A stretch of DNA of 5,534 nt from Cyanobacteriota bacterium. GTDB taxonomy: Bacteria > Cyanobacteriota > Cyanobacteriia > PCC-6307 > Cyanobiaceae. Where the stretch lies: contig JAPLIF010000054.1 in NCBI GenBank assembly GCA_026389255.1, positions 1 through 5,534 on the forward strand, written 5' to 3'. A model generated the notes under the pieces. The model ran no database searches. It was given only the letters and a program-made list of their open reading frames with translations, and was not told the origin of the DNA. The number at the start of each line of letters is the position of its first letter. Positions within the stretch are counted from its first letter, which is position 1. Both the position numbers and the translations under genes were made by a program. This document shows, piece after piece, positions 4,767-5,534 of this stretch.

Positions 4767-5534
4767 TCAACTGGCCATGCGACGGCCGGCCGAGCGGCCG
4801 AGACGGGCTGCTGCCCTTCGGGCCCGGGTGACGCCACTGCCCTCTAGGAGGGGTTGGGTGTCGCCGGGCTGCAGTGCGGCGGGGGCAACCCCATCCTGGG
4901 TCTGGATGCGGCCCAGCTCCTGACGACCGGCCAGCACCACCTGGCTCAGCTCCTGCAGACGGGTTTCCAGTTCGCTGAGCACCTGTTCGTCGTAGCGGTT
5001 GGCTCCGTCCTGAACGTTGGAAGATTCCTGACGGCTGCGGGCCACCAGGGCATCGCATTGCTGCTGGGTCTGCTGACGGAATTGCAGGGAGTCCTGGTGC
5101 AGGCGCTCCGCTTCGGCCTGGCTGTCCCGGTGGATGCGCAATCCTTCTTGACGAATCGTCTCCAGTTCCTGCAAGGCCTGTTGGCGGCCCCGTTCGTGTT
5201 GTTCCACCAGCTGGCGGTTGCGCTCGGTGGCCTCGTGTTCCAGTTGCTGGCGCCGGGTCTGGGACTCTTGCTCCAGCTGTTGGCGGCGCACGGCGAACTG
5301 CTGCTCCATCTGGGCCATGCGGCCCTGATGTTCTTGCTCGGCTAGGGCCGTTTGCTGACGACCCTGCAGCAGAATTTGCTCGCACTGCTGACGGGTCTGG
5401 TCCCGCAATTCGGTGGCCTGCTTCTCCGCTTCCTGGCGGATGGTGGCGCTGCTGATCAGCTGCTCCCGTTCGCGGCGGGCCTGGGAGAGGATCTCATCGG
5501 CTTGCTGGCGGGCTTTGTCGATAAAGGAATCCCG
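4767..5534 (-). CDS. Cdv3/DivIVA-like coiled-coil cell-division protein, N-terminus off the window
   Basis: The frame is open from the window edge (5534) to TGA at 4767, giving 255 C-terminal residues. No true start lies inside; the TTG at 5408 is an internal Leu codon within continuous coiled coil. Residues 1 to about 165 of the visible part are charged and Q/E/R-rich with sparse Leu, Ile, Met and Ala at coiled-coil spacing. They are followed by SRQESSNVQDGANRYDEQVL (167-186) and LETRLQELSQVVLAGRQEL (189-207). This segment (NVQDGANRYDEQVL then a GRQEL turn) resembles the conserved C-terminal part of cyanobacterial Cdv3-type proteins, DivIVA-like factors of the division ring that interact with the Min/FtsZ machinery. 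The tail ends in an Arg/Ala-rich basic stretch (RARRAAARLGRSAGRR, 237-252). Alternatives are a generic ATP-synthase-b-like or SMC-like coiled coil. The missing N-terminus should decide this. It converges on the 115-aa gene. Confidence 0.7.
   Translation of the reverse strand, partial: RDSFIDKARQQADEILSQARREREQLISSATIRQEAEKQATELRDQTRQQCEQILLQGRQQTALAEQEHQGRMAQMEQQFAVRRQQLEQESQTRRQQLEHEATERNRQLVEQHERGRQQALQELETIRQEGLRIHRDSQAEAERLHQDSLQFRQQTQQQCDALVARSRQESSNVQDGANRYDEQVLSELETRLQELSQVVLAGRQELGRIQTQDGVAPAALQPGDTQPLLEGSGVTRARRAAARLGRSAGRRMAS
5058..5321 (-). repeat. Eight tandem 11-residue (33-nt) degenerate coiled-coil units
   Basis: Cut into 11-residue blocks from RMAQMEQQFAV, the protein gives eight consecutive units, visible residues 72-159. 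Several begin with R/GRQQ and have a hydrophobic or Ala residue at position 5 or 6. The two most alike are RRQQLEQESQT (5256-5288) and RRQQLEHEATE (5223-5255); their first 15 nt match at 12 positions. Other units have drifted at DNA level, so this is a protein-level hendecad array, not a recent DNA repeat. Confidence 0.5.

Noticed and set aside
4732..4791. Direct repeat ACGGCCGGCC at 4732-4741 and 4782-4791 as an attachment or insertion footprint
   Set aside because: A ten-base, all-GC word repeated in very GC-rich DNA is expected by chance, and no mobile gene lies nearby.
4854..5345. 163-codon plus-strand Leu-rich frame that looks like a membrane protein
   Set aside because: Hydrophobic Leu runs arise from reading CAG/CTG-rich coiled-coil codons on the opposite strand; the minus-strand coiled coil is the real gene.
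1..5534. CRISPR array, tRNA/rRNA genes, insertion sequence, phage or defence genes
   Set aside because: No regular direct repeats with spacers, cloverleaf elements, transposase motifs or terminal inverted repeats were seen; nearly all bases are covered by core-type genes.

Overview
The window is gene-dense, roughly two-thirds G+C by eye, and reads as the chromosome of a picocyanobacterium, probably the high-GC Cyanobium / Synechococcus subcluster 5.2 group. The evidence is the gene content: an IctB homologue, a DUF3177 membrane protein, a stand-alone FIST protein and a Cdv3-like coiled-coil protein, all cyanobacterial types. I saw no intact GCGATCGC (HIP1) palindrome, which fits the marine/picocyanobacterial side of the phylum. 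The placement is inferred from protein character, not from a database search.

Layout. A leftward block of four genes runs from 3701 down to the left edge: FIST-domain protein (3701-2617), trmB tRNA m7G46 methyltransferase (2617-1922), ictB (1922-570) and a BadF/BadG-type sugar-kinase-like ATPase (582-1, cut by the window edge). They are packed with overlaps of 1, 1 and 13 nt, so they are very likely co-transcribed and translationally coupled. The FIST frame is broken by one missing base near 2836-2845; restoring it gives an uninterrupted 361-residue FIST protein ending exactly at the trmB start. A 60-bp divergent intergenic region (3702-3761) separates this block from a rightward pair: a five-span DUF3177 membrane protein (3762-4376, GTG start) and an unrecognised 115-residue protein (4373-4720, TTG start inside a TTGA overlap). 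Converging on that pair after a 46-bp gap is a long Q/E/R-rich coiled-coil protein (5534-4767, N-terminus off the window) that most resembles cyanobacterial Cdv3/DivIVA-like division proteins.

How they work together. trmB is housekeeping tRNA modification. IctB has the polytopic O-antigen-ligase/polymerase fold and lies directly against a sugar-kinase-like ATPase, so a link to glycan or sugar metabolism is at least as reasonable as the inorganic-carbon role in its name. The FIST protein is a probable small-molecule sensor at the head of the operon. I saw no mobile element, CRISPR array, tRNA, rRNA or defence system. The region looks like an ordinary core locus. The points worth a second look are the frameshift, altered residues in the kinase phosphate-binding loop, the 11-residue periodicity of the coiled coil, and the uncharacterised DUF3177 pair.
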